Notes under the pieces: model-generated
What the model was told of the DNA's origin: nothing
Database searches by the model: none
What the model saw: only the letters and a program-made list of their open reading frames with translations
Assembly: GCA_009760855.2 (NCBI GenBank)
Contig: WPIO01000007.1
Location: 7,949,001-8,013,000 of the forward strand
DNA length: 64,000 nucleotides
Source of the DNA: Cristatella mucedo
Lineage: Eukaryota; Bryozoa; Phylactolaemata; Cristatellidae
Direction of reading: 5' to 3'
Made by a program: the position numbers and the translations under genes
Shown: in pieces, positions 1 to 13,125 of the stretch
Numbering within the stretch: the first letter of the stretch is position 1
Layout of the letters: every line of letters starts with the position of its first letter

Positions 1-140
1 TCCTTCTTGTGCCAATAATGGAACAGCTGTAACTCCTCGAGGACTGAGACTTCTCTTGCCAGCGTAGAAGGTATGTGACCAGCAGGTTCAGTGGTGATTC
101 ACTACGGCCCCTTGCCATTGAAGCCCAAACTAGCTGCGCC

Positions 141-292
141 CTGGTTTGGCCCAATAGTTAAGGTGCTCGCCCTGACCAAGGTGTGGCCTGGGTCGTGGGC
201 TCGAGCCTCCTTTGACAAATGTAAAGCGCTTTAATAGAGACTAAGTACTATTGGAGCGCTATACAAATGAGTTATATTTATTACTTTATATT
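141..292 (+). mobile_element. tRNA-derived SINE, family A
   Basis: The tRNA-like head CTGGTTTGGCCCAATAGTTAAGGTGCTCGCC carries an A-box-like TGGCCCAATAGTTAAGGTG. GGTCGTGGGCTCGAGCCT gives the B-box-like GGGCTCGAGCC. The tail is GTAAAGCGCTTTAATAGAGACTAAGTACTATTGGAGCGCTATACAAATGAGTTATATTTATT. Same family as 48301 (plus) and three minus copies. Confidence 0.82.
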
Positions 293-1369
293 TAACTACC
301 AGGTCGGCTACATAACTGAATGTGTAGTCAGCTAGCTACCTTCGGCATGCTGCAGCAATCGGCTGATGCTGGGAGTCAGTATTGCTATTTTGTACCAGCT
401 GCTGTATATGCCAGTGTGTTCTTGGTAGTGCCACAACTGATTCAGTGCATGTATAATTTTTTTTATTTTATTTCTGTCTGTCTCCATCTGTCTCTCTGTC
501 TGCCGTGGGAGCAATACTATTTAATGTACTTGTTGAAAACATTTGATGCCTCCTGAACTCAGCTTAAAAGGAGCTGCAAGTGCACTCTCCCGTGCATTTT
601 TGCTAATTTCTACGACAGACTCAAGAGGTTATTTATTATTGCTGATGGGTTCTGCTGGTGTCTTTAGTGGTTTTATGACTATTTTATTAGCCTAAACAGG
701 AAAGCTTGATCTGTTATTGCTGGCCTGCTGTCGTTCGAGTTGCATCTTTGACATGCACAATGACTGGGCACTCTCTCTTAGCAAGTTTAGCCGATGATCT
801 TTCTTTCATACGTCTGGTTGGAGGCTTTTCGTGGTTTGAGTTGCTCGGCTGGCGATCACAGCTCAGCCTCACGGGTAGTGACTTTTGTAGCACCCTGTGT
901 AGGCTGGCGGGCTTGTGACTGCTTACTGTCATATGTGCTCGACATCATGTGGTGCGCCCACAGTTATGCTTCTGCTGTCCTTCGGTTGCTATGACACGAC
1001 CTCTTCGGCTGTTGTGCTGATTGCCTTTTTGTCGGACTTCATCCTTGCTTATGCGAAGTCAGCTTTTGCCAGCGGTTTGGTGGCAAGCCTTTTGCAGAGC
1101 CACCTGGGCCACGTTGTTGCTTAGCTACCCTGTATGTGTTTGATGCACTGTTGCACACCACCATGAGCTCCGGCCGTCGGTGAGCCGTCCTTTCATCCCA
1201 CATGTTCGCTGGCCGCATTTAGCCTGCTCCTCACCGTGCGAGCGACACGGTGAGTGAGACGCGCGGAACACGTGTGTAGACAAATCTGTTGGACTGCCGT
1301 CGCTGCTATGCGCCCATGGTCTATCGTCGAGTGCTTATCTTCTTGTTGCGTCTGTCCGGCTTTCCCTAG
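293..1369. other. No supported gene; probably MAGUK intron
   Basis: Only short random-looking frames. I looked for L27-domain exons here and found none convincing. A possible donor site (CACGGTGAGT) occurs at 1248, but no coding frame before it resembles L27. Confidence 0.5.
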
Positions 1370-4300
1370 TCTGTCCTGCATGCTCACGACGACATAGCCA
1401 ACCGTGTTGATGGGGAGGCTGCCATCCCAGAAGAGCCTGTTAAGCGAGCCGACCTTCGAGGCCGACCGCTGCAGCAAGAGCCGGCGCCGAGGCAAGTGAA
1501 AGAGAGCACGCCTCAGCCTCGCCAGGAGCAGCCTGCGGCTGGCTCACCCTCTCCACGGCAGCCTGCGCGGCAGCTTCGCAACGGAGCTCTGGATGAGCGA
1601 GACGATGCTTGTCGTGTTGTCAGTGTCCGCCGACGTACTGACGAGCCATTGGTATGCTGCTGCATGCGAGCATGCGACCGTGCATTAGTTTGTGTCCCGT
1701 GTCGCTTTTGCCGTACTTCTGATCACTAGAGTGCTGCCTTCTGCCCTTCTTAACTTGCACTTTTTGCTAGGATTTTCTTTTTTCAGTGTTTATTCCTCGT
1801 TTGTCTCCCCTAACTGCTAGCTGCTGTGCTCACGATAATTGAGCTGAGATCCAGCAGCAGTGGTGCCGTTTTTTTTAGATTGGTGGGCTCGTGGTTTTAT
1901 GCCATTACCGGTTGCATGCACAATGGTGTGCTTCGCGTTTGGCTGTGGGTAGGCAGTTTGTTTTCTCCTGCATGCGCTTTATCAGCTGTTCTTCCGCACA
2001 CTTTTGCTGCTTGCATATAGTTTTTAGACATGGAGAAGAAGTGAAATGTTGGTGCTTGCATGTGCTTATTTGTTTAGATTTATTTAGAGCTGCGAAATTC
2101 TGTTGCTACCTGCTGCTCGGGGCATGCTCATATACTCAGGCGTTCTCAAGATGGCCAGCAAGCAGACCTTGGTCCACATTTCTCTCACTGTCTCTCAAAA
2201 TCAGCAATGTGGCTTTATGTTGTTGTTTTGGTGGCTTTTCATTTTGAGCTCATTGTGGCGGTTGTTGGTCCTTGCCAAGACTTGAGAGCCAGAGCAAGAA
2301 GAGAATCGAGAGAACTACTACCTTTCAACAGATCTTTGGAATGCGTTAAGTTTGATCGATACGACCATCCAGGGACCCCTCTCAGCTTCCTTTGTAATGG
2401 CATGCCGAGGAAGACCTATGCACTGACAAGTCAGTGCATAGGTCTGTGTGTATTTGCTATGCAAGTTTGTTCTTTGGAAAGTCAAATCGTCTGCTGGGTT
2501 ATAGCAATTATTAAAGTTGTCACCTAGGGTGCCAGAGTTCTCGGTCCCAGTTCCCGGACTGTCGAGATCAAAGAAATTAGCAGTATAAGGAGGGCTCTGC
2601 TTGCAGTATTTAGGTCTGCCTCTTGGCTCAGCCTTATAGCCATTTTCTGGTACTATGTTGCCAAATGATGGCAAGCAGGCTGGCTATTAAATAAATAAAT
2701 AAATCCTAGCTGATTAAACAGCCTCTTTTTGTATAGCGACAGAAGAGCCTTTTCGGCTATCACAACCGCTTGCAGTGGCGATAAAGAATCTCCCACCGCA
2801 GGAATCGAACCCATGACCTCGGGGCCAAGGTCGTGAAAGCAACCGCCTTACCTAGTGTGCCACCAGTGGTTCTATGATATTATGTCTGTTGATAGCCTGT
2901 GTGATCCAGTAAGTTTTGGTGTACTTGCATTCATGTGCCTCCGCTGTGCTGAATGCTATTAATTGTAAATTCCCACCTGATGCTAACAGTGAGGTAGTGT
3001 CTGCTTTATCCGCCGGACATTTCGGTACTACTCCAAATCAGTGAACTTCTACAATTGCAGAGCCAGGATTTTCATCTTAGTGCGGTGAACCTAACCAAAT
3101 TTTTATATAGGGGCAGCAAAACCCACAAGATTGTCGTGTAGGCACGGCTAGACCTGCAATTAATGAAAAATTGTAGATCTAAATCCTAGTTTTTATTCGA
3201 CATGAACGTGCCGGTCGGGGAGTGGGCTGATGGACGTAGGAATAAGGAGCGGCAGAGGTAGTTGGATGTACTGCTGTAGGGGGCAAATGCTCTTCCCACT
3301 CCCTGCTACCCCCCCCCCCACTCTGCCACTGATCTCCTATGTGGTGGCAGAAAAACTGTTGGCAAAGCAGCAATGGCTGACTTTTGAGAACATGGTTTCT
3401 CTTTTGATTCCCGCCTGGCTACTGGAACTCACAGATTGTGCATCTATTTTTATTTGCAATTGATACCCAAACTGTCTTCCATCTGAGATAGCCTCTTGAA
3501 GTCAAGCACATCAGACTCTCGGGACGAGTCATTAAAATTACCAGGCGATTCCCTTATAAGAAGTAATCACATGTCCTTTGCCAACCAGAAGCCCAGACTA
3601 GGTCGGACTCATTTGACTGTCATGAGGCTTCTTTAACGTATGGAAATCAGTTGGCCAAAGGTTAGGCTACGAACTCGGTAGGTCAGCTAGTAGGCTAGAC
3701 TTGAAGAAATCAGTATTGGCAGCCCTATCGAAAACAGCATTTAAGCATCCACCGTTGGGGCTAAATTCATTCTTTAAATTCAAGAAAATGGGCGCTTTGC
3801 TTATTGCTAAACGCACTGCAGTGGCTTCCGGCTGGTCGGTGTTACAAGTGCAAGGCAACGTTCTGACCCGCATCTACAAGACATACCCCTTCATACATCT
3901 CGATCTGCTGCACCAGTTTCAGCATCCTCGTGCCTTGAGAGCCTCTCAGGACAATAAATTAAGAGTACCCTCCTTTACTTTCACATAAAGACCTATGGCG
4001 ACGATTTGCTCTGCAGGTCCTGGACTGTATAGCTCGCTTCTACTGTTCTTGTTCAGTGACGATATCTTCTTTTCTGCTGCGGACTCGTGCACTTTCTTTT
4101 TAGCTGTCCAACGCTTCTAATTCTGTGCTACTCGAAGCCTCGACTGTCCGCACGGATTTGCCAATCGGGCTGGCACTTGCCTTTTAAAGTTCAGTTACAT
4201 GCCATGCCATTACCCATTGCCATTGAATGTAGGACATTTCATGTGGTAGAGTAGACTATTTGCACCTATCAAACCAGTTAGATTACTAATATAATTGGGT

Positions 4301-7300
4301 TGGGACTAGGCTGTAGTTGCTAAAGAACAGCAACAGGGTACAAAAATCAACTTGGGCTGCCTAAAGACTAGGTATTTAATCCCTAGGTATTTAATCCCTT
4401 AGGGTTTGCCTAAATGGCTAGCTCTGGTTATTTCACAGCACAGGTTGGTGGCACAGCTACTACGTCTACCTGGTTTTATGCATTTTGCCTTGTGTGTATC
4501 TATAAAGCCACGTGGGCTATTGGCCTTTGATATGCAATTAGCAACCAAAATGCTTCTTTTATTGGCTTGAACGTAATCAAGAAACCTACTCGAATTAGTA
4601 GAGTGGACTGCATAAGTTATTATCGAAGTAGCAGCAAAGGATGGCAGTAATAGACTTGCTTGAGTCACTAGACAGAGAACAGGTAGTGCCGATATATAGC
4701 AATTGTAGACATGATCTCATTACTGTGGGGCTTGCCAACCACAACCATCTGAGCCAACAAAGGTCCTTAAGGCAAAATATTAGCCCTGTTTTGGGTTGAG
4801 GACGGCCTCGGCCAATGCTCCTTGCTTAAAGATAGCTGATGTTGGTGCTTATCATTGCTAATGTCATGCAATATTAAGTGCGAATGTCAATAAAATACTG
4901 AGCAGATTAGTCCAACAATCGAGTAATTGTTTAGGGTACCTTTTAAAAGACAAAGACCTTGTGCATGTCACTCCTAACCATGCTATTCACGTTGTTTATC
5001 AAGCATGATATTACTCACCATTCAATTGTGTTTCCCTTTGCTGCAAATGTAAAGCGCCTAGAAAGGGATCGAGTTCTCTGAGGGTGCTTTATCAAGTGCA
5101 TTATTATTATCATTATTATAAACATGTTAGAAATGGGATTGTAAACAGCTTTGTTACGTTGTAGCTTTGGGATTTGCAAATTCCATAACTTAATTACTTG
5201 ACGGATCTACTTGAAATTTCAAATATGAGTTAAACTCTGCTTATGCACCATGCCAGGAGTTAATTTCTGATTTTGGTTGGATAGATTTGTGCTATACTTG
5301 TCATGAAGCATCTTTTAATTTTATTATCTGCATTCATGGACGAGTATAGCAAAACTTATCCAACCGAAATAAGAAATTAACCCCCTGCAGTGGTGTACAA
5401 GCAGAGCTGAACTCGCATTGGAAATTTCACTTTGATCCATCATGTACTGGCCGAGTTATGGAATTCACAAGTCCCGAAGCTACACTGTAGATAAAGCTTT
5501 TTATAAAAAGTTACAAGCTTGTACCTCGACAAGCTACGGAAATGTGCCTCGATGTACCAAGGTTGTACATGTTGGTACACAAGTCGTACTGGATGCCGAA
5601 ATCGGTAAATTTTGTATTTGTTGATGTGTTGCTTCCTGTTTACTTCCGGGTTAGGAATGGTTTACCTAATCTTCGTTTAATGTTTTCCTTTTATTTGGAA
5701 ATCATCATATCTTCAGATCTCATCTCTCCTTGTCTTTTGTAAGATACCCTAAACAATTATTCGATTGTTGGATCAATCTTATCAGTATTTTCTCTCCGTT
5801 TACCCTTAATTGCTGCTTTCCTTTCTCATGGTGGCTATCGCCATTCTCTAGATTATTCGTGAATGTGTATGCATCTCTTTTATTGTCAATTAGAAAAGAC
5901 GTTGTATGTTTACTCATAGGATGGTTTTCTTTACATTACATTACTTGCAATTTTATTTTTTTACAGGGAATTACTGTGAACAACGACTCAGGAGACCTGA
6001 TCGTTGTCAGGATCTTGCCGAACAGTGTGACACACAAGCAGGGTGAGTTTGCTTCCTTTACAGCGCACGTAAAGTGCATAGACAGATTTAGTTCTCTTAC
6101 GGCACTATACAAATATCTGTATCATTATTATTAGCATTGTTGTGCTTTCCTCACCCATTTCCGTATCCCCTCTGTGAGTGTTACTTACTGAATGCCAGCT
6201 ATGTCCTGTGTCCCTTTCTGGAGTTGTGTATTGTCCTGAACCCTTGCTTCAGGCAAAACCGAGTAGCCTGTTCTTTCTAGGTCTCCTCCACGTTGGCGAC
6301 TTGGTGAAGGAAGTCAATAATGTGCCTGTTACAACACCAGAACAGCTCACTGATTTGATAAGGGCTGGGGGAAACAACATAACGTTCAAGATAATTCCAG
6401 GAGCACCCGAGAAGTTCACTTCCAATCAGGTAATTAACATCTTTTCTAACCAGTTAGTTAAGATTCTCTTTGCTTGTGCTGGTTAAAGTTCTTGAATATT
6501 TTTATTTGCTAGTTCAGTTGATATCGGCTTCAGAAGTGGAGTTCTTCCTATATTCGTCGTGGATACAGTAGTAAGGCCATCTTTGCCATTCTGCTCTCTA
6601 TGCTTTGGCAGCTCAGGACGCCTGGAAAAGATGTGCTATAGTCGCCAGCAGGAGAGCAGTTATAGCTGCATAAGAATCGTGGAAGTGAGTTCCACAGCCT
6701 AGGACCTGCAGAGCTAAAGCTTCTGTCGCAATCGGTCTTTAGGCGGAGGAATTGAACAGCTAATTTATTGTCCACACAGGGCCTGAGGGTGCAAACAGGC
6801 TGAAACTGATGCAGCAGTTCAGCTAGGTACGAAGGAGCCAAGCCATGGTGGGCCTTGTGGTTCAGCGTAAGAACTTGGCTCTGTATCCGTTGCTCAACCG
6901 GCATCCATCCTAGCTCTTTTAGCATGGGAGACACGTGCTCAAACCTCTGGGACTTGAAGACTAGCCTTGCAGCCATATTCATAGTCAGCTGCAGTGGCCT
7001 AGTAGCTTTCTTTGGTAGCCCGCCAAAAGGGAATTACAATAATCAAGCCGAGGCAGAACTAAGGAGCTAGTTAACTTTTTTTTACAAGCAACTGTGGGAG
7101 TCAGCTCCTAATCTTAGATAGGGATCGGACGTGATGGCTAGCTGTAAAAGCCGTCTTCTGAATGAAGCTTTTAAAAATTGAGGTTGCTTTCGAAAACGAC
7201 ACCTAAATTTCGAGCACGTGGTGATGGTCGCACAACATCACCTATTAGAAGAGCAAAGCCTTTTAATCCAGCCACACGCTTAGGGTGTCCTATGAGCAGC

Positions 7301-10300
7301 AGTTCGGTTCTATCATCATTTAATTTCAGAAGTTTTCCGACATCCAGGATCGAATGTCGGCAAGGCAAGCATTCAGTTTCTCAGTTGCTGCAGCAGTTTC
7401 TGACGGTTTAAATGACAAATACAACTACCATCTCCAAACTGTGTTGCATGCCCTTCCCCTATTTATCAGCCTCAATGTTTGTGTACAGTGTGTTACTGCT
7501 ATTGCTGATGCCTGCCTACTCTAGCGACAGATAGCATGGCGCTAGCGTTCTGCATGGCAAAGCTCAGTCTGTGCTGTATAATATTGTGGTTTGCTTATGA
7601 ATGATCTTAAATGACCATAATGTGGTCTCCCCATGGCTATACTTGTGGCATTAATATTAATTGCTGTATAACTTAATAACTATCAGTGGACAGGGTGTCT
7701 GCAGTGACCTTACAAACAAGCAGGTAAACCGGCTTTGCAATTTTACAGTTGCAGTCTGAAGAATACGCTTGAGTAGCCTGGTTAGAAAGCTAGCTTTTAC
7801 ATTCGGCCCCTTCCGAAGTCCCAATGGCTGATGTGAAAATTGGTTACATGGCGGCGACAAATTGCATGTGCGTGGCTGTAGTGGCTGACATTAAGCTCAT
7901 GCATATGCTTTAGTTGCACCGATATATTTTGCATCAGCAATAGCCAAATTAATCGTGAGGGCTACTTGGCATTGTGTGAACCTGCTGCCCTGTTCGAGCT
8001 ATTTTTTATCGATTAAAGAGGGAAACGGGATGCAACTCTCTGGCTAACTATTGTAAAGAAAGTTTGAATAGTATTTGCATCTGCATTTTCAGCTATTCTT
8101 GAAAGCACACTTTAAGTACGATCCACTGAAGGATAAGCAAATTGCATCTCGTGACCTGGGTCTTTCCTTTGCTGACGGAGATATTCTGCACATCACCAAG
8201 CGTGAGGACAAGATGTGGTGGGAGGTACGTTTTGCAGCTGTTATCGTGTGTGCGCTGGAAAAGGTAATCTTCGAGTTACTATAGTGGCGCAGACTGATTG
8301 CCTGTGCGATCTGAGTCGAGAGCTTCTTTCTGTATGGCCTCACTAGGCAACCAACGTGACCAGCAACCGAAGCGGCCTCATACCCTCGCCCGCCATGGAG
8401 GAGAAGCGGAAGAGCATGCCAGCGCCGCAGCCCATGCCAATGGAAGACGACGAGGCGCCCAAGAGCTCTCGTAAGCGCAACTGCTGCCCCTGTCGCCGCC
8501 GCTATGGCAGCTTAGTTCGAGCTCACGAGAGCTGTTGTGCTAGCCTGACATTCTTTTTCAGTGCTGTGCGGAATGGGCAGAAAGAAGAAGCGAAGCTTTA
8601 ACGTGACAGCTGCCCCGGCAGCGATGTCGGCTCTGGCTGCAGGTATGTGTTTCTTTCGGTCGCTCGCTTGCTGGTCCGTCACCGACCAGACTCCCATCCG
8701 GATAAACTGTAGTTTACATGGGATTTTGTGCTCTTATTAGTGTGAGATTCAGCGAGGCGTGTTTAATATTCTTCTGGTTGACTTCTGTATTTCTGTGCAC
8801 AAACCTCTTTACCACGAGAGACCAATGCCTATTCCGATAGTAACGTGTGACCCATTGCCCTGAGTACTTTTCTGTAACGTGTGACCCATTGCCCTGAGTA
8901 CTTTTCTGTTATGTGGATTGCCATCAACACTCACAAACTAGTTCCACATGCCAAGTAACACTGAGTTTGATCGGATGTATTAAATGCTCTAAAGTAAATG
9001 CACGAATGTGGATATAATCAGTATCATCAGACTCAGTCAGCCTGTAGAGTGCATTTTTTTGTAATGAGGCACATAGGCTTTTACTTGCTATCTACCTCGG
9101 AATGTTGTGAGCCAAAAGCCAAAATACGAAGGTAACCGGAAAATCTCCTACGAGGGCAAATGCTCATCGGTAACGTAATTTACCACTAATGTATTGCTAG
9201 TGCAGATTGCTTAGGTAATTCGTCCATAATTGCTATCACTTTTAGACCTAGTACAGTTCATATTTGTTGATCGGGAGGTGTACAGTTTGTTTGGACCGCC
9301 AGAGTTGGACGTTATGTTTGTAGCCATTTTCCTATTGCTCGCTCACTGGGTAACTCAATAATAATAATTATTATACACTTAATAAAACGCCTTCAGGTAA
9401 CTCAATCTCTTTCTAGGCGCTTTACAATTGCTGCAAAGGAAACACTATCGAATCGTGAGTGGTATCATGCTTGATAAACAACATGAAAAACATGGTTAGG
9501 AGTGACATGCACAGGGTCAGCATGCAAATGTGGTTAGTGGTAGCATGCACAATGTCAGCACGCATAAGCACATGAAGGACGAATCAAAGGGACCTTCTAT
9601 GTGCTGTCCTAAAAAGGTGTGTTCTTTGAGTTCATTTTAAATGCTCACAACGGACAAGCCTAGCTGCGGAGTTTTGCACCAGCTGCAATAGCCTGATCGC
9701 ACATGCCGGTAGGCCAGTAAGCAGTGAGTTGCAGAAGTCAAGACGGGACGTCACAAATGCATGGACCAACTTAGACGTGGTATCCTTACCTAAACAAGCC
9801 CGAATTTTAGCAATGTTGTGTAGCTGAAAGTAGGCAGACTTGATTGTGGAGCTGATGTGGTCGTCCAACAAGAGGTCACTTTAGAACATGACACCTAGAT
9901 TTCGAGCTGATCTCACAGGAGAGATGCTGGCAGAGCCACTTTTGAGAGTCAGCCTTTCCAATTTCTGCATCACGCTGGGTTTGCCCGTGACTAGTAAGTT
10001 TGTTTTATCATCGTTTAGTTTTAGAAAATTTGCTGCCATCCATGTGGGGATGTCATGAATACATGCAGGAAGTGAGTTGAGAGTATTTGAGGTGCTCGAA
10101 GGCTGGGAGGGATCAAAGCAAAGGTACAACTGAGTGTCATCCGCGTAGAAGTGGAAGCCTAGATTGTGCTTGGCAATCACATCAGCAAGAGGGAGAGTAT
10201 AAACCGTGAAAAGAACCGGACCTAGTACGGAACCCTGAGGTACCCCATATTTCAGAGGTACCCCAGATGATCTTTGTCCATCCACATCAATACTCTGGAG

Positions 10301-13060
10301 TCTCCCACTGAGATAGGACTTGAACCATTGCAGAGCAGTGCCAGTGATGCCCAGGCGAGATGAGAGGCGCTCTAGAAGAACTTTCTGATCGATGGTATCA
10401 AAAGTTGCCGAAAGATCGAGCAAAACAAGCAGAGACACTCTACCCATGTCTGCATTCCTAAGTAGGTTATTATACACCCTAAGCAATGCCGATTTGGTGG
10501 AGTGATTAGCTCTAAAGCCAGACTGGAACTTACTAGCAAATTTTGATGTTTCAATACATGAGTTCAGCTGGTCCGCCACGACCCGTTCCAGTGTCTTTGA
10601 TAGGAATGGTAGAAGGGAGACTGTGCGGTAGTTGCTCAAGTTCTCTTGGTCTAGTGTCGCTTTTTTGAGAAGTGGCCTGACTACAGCTTTTTTGAAAGGT
10701 GCTGGGACATGACCTGAGGCTAATGACATATTAATGATGTTAGTTATGCATGGCAGCAGCAGATCAATGCAACAGGCAGGACAGTGGGAATAGGGTCCAG
10801 AGGACTTGTTGTCTTCTTTGATTGGGATATGAACTTCAGGAATACATCACTAGTGACCTGCTTAAATGGAGACATTGAGATGCAGCCAGGAATTAGGGAA
10901 CAGCATTCTAGGGGGATGTTGTCACCGCAGGGATGGGCTCCCTGATCCTGTCTATCTTCTGCACGAAGAATCGAGAGGAGCGATCTGCTAGGTCATCACA
11001 AGGATCATCAGGTAAGGAGCTAATCTGGGAGTGGTTGAGATGGTTCATCATTGAAATCAGCATTTTTGGATTTTGCATCTGTGATTCAACAATGTTTTTA
11101 TAGAAGCTAGGCTTTGCCTTAGCTCGGATCGATTGGTTCGGCTTGCAGTAGTCTTCATATGCCTGTCGACAGACAGTCAGTCCTGATCTTTTGTATATTT
11201 TTCAAGCTTGCGCTTAGTAGATCTCGCTAGTTTAATGTCTGGGGTAAACAACAGGCCGTCTGGGCGAGGGAGCACAGTGCACTTTGTCAGAGGTGCAAAC
11301 TCGTCGAGCGTGTCAGCTAGTGTCGTGTTGTAGCTATCTACCAATGATGACAGATCGGAGGGAGGACTGAGCAGCAGAGGCAAAGCAGATATTCTCGCAC
11401 GGACTGCATTGATGTCAAAGGTCTTGAGGTTTCGCGATTTACAAGTTATTTTAGAGGAGGAGTGGGTGGGCACACACCGTAGATTGAATGAGATCTGCAT
11501 GTGGTCAGATATGCAGGATTTGGTAATAATTGGTTGATGACAAAGTGCAGTTGCATGAGAAAATCTGGTCGAGTGTGTGACCCTTGATGTGAGTAGGGCC
11601 ATGCACATGAGCCACAAGAGACAATGAGTCATTCAATGCACGAAATTTGGTGCTGAAAGCATCAGATAAGTTATCAAAGTGAATTTGAAATCACCCATAA
11701 CGACGAAGGATCGATTTCTTGCACACAGAATCGAAATGAGATCGGAGAAATCTGAGATAAAGGAGGATTTGGTACCTGGTGGGCGATAGACTACTGCCAC
11801 CATCGGTAGCTTGTTTTCCGGTGAGACCAAGACAATTGATTCAAAAGACTGCTTCGAGGGTACTGCAAATGGCTTGAAGTTGAATTTCGAGCGCACGATA
11901 ACAGCAACTCCACCTCCAGTTTTGATTGATCTAGGGGTGCGAAAGAATGAGAAACCAGTTGGGGTAGCATCTTTAATGGTCTGGCAGTTGATCGATTTTA
12001 GCCAAGTTTCATTTAGGGCGAGCAGGTCGAGACCATTTTCAGAAATAAGGTCGCTTATTACCAGAGGTTTATTGCACATTGAGCGAGGATTTCAAAGGCA
12101 AGCGTCAAGTCTGGCCGATGGAGTTATAACAGGTTTGATGACCACTACGTTAAAGAGATTCAGTGACACGTGTGGGGGAGTGTGCTGAGCAGTTCGAGAC
12201 AATGCTAGGAATACCAAACGAGCCAAACGAGCAGCGTCTGAGTTGGGGGTTCCGGCCACTGTGGCCGGTCCGGGTTGCTTTTCTTTTGTTGATGCATAGT
12301 TCATGAATCTTAGCAACAGCATTAATTTCTAGGAATGCATTTGATCTACGATGACGAAGCGATAGCAGCTGCTGACGAGCATAACTGACATGCATGTTAA
12401 TAGCTGCCTGCGTAGCTAAGGCAGCCGCCGGCGTGGGAGACCCAGCAGCCCGAATCGATAAGCATTTAGATATCCATAGGCACGTAATTTCCTACACGCT
12501 ACGGTCAAATAACAATCAGACTAACTTTAAACAGGTCTTAGCTGTATCGTTACCGTACACGATGTTTGCAAGAACTTCGGTTTACGGAAGAATTCTGCAA
12601 CGAACATGAACGCACGTAAGAGCGCTCTATGTCGGGAGGCGAGAATGACTTGGCCAAACCATAAATCCTCTAGTTATACCCTACCTACTGTGGCCATCAG
12701 ATGTCTGAAAACTTGACTGCTTCTGAAGAAGTGTCGTTGAAATGCATTTGGCAGCAGGGGATACTTTGTGCATATAAATTTAAGCTTTCTTTTTTATTTT
12801 TTCATGTTGCTACCAAACACTATCCTTCCCAAGCCGCATCTCTCCCCGACTTCACTTAAAAACGCTAAAGAAGTTAAATTTTGGGCTTTTTCATACCTAG
12901 TCGGCTAACAAAAATCGCAGCATGCACAATTTCTAACATTCAATACTTTTCGTAGTAATCCTTCGTCGTGGTAAAATTGTTCTTACCTGATGTTTATTGC
13001 ATTGCATGTTTATGCTTGAGATTTGTGTTTATTACCATGCTGCACGGCTTTTTTGGCGCA

Positions 13061-13125
<65 letters not shown>

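Larger units (their letters stand above)
1652..5966 (+). other. MAGUK intron (PDZ split)
   Basis: 4.3-kb intron between DEPL and GITV of the PDZ domain. It holds a hairpin (2412), a family B SINE (2683-2870), a LINE fragment (3885-4130) and the fold-back element (4888-5796). A run of nine C occurs at about 3311. Nothing else recognised. Confidence 0.8.

Noticed and set aside
8356-8601. 81-codon ORF across two MAGUK exons as one exon
   Set aside because: A GTAAGC donor at 8471 and a TTTTTCAG acceptor at 8561 split it. Splicing restores the GRKKKR hook in frame.
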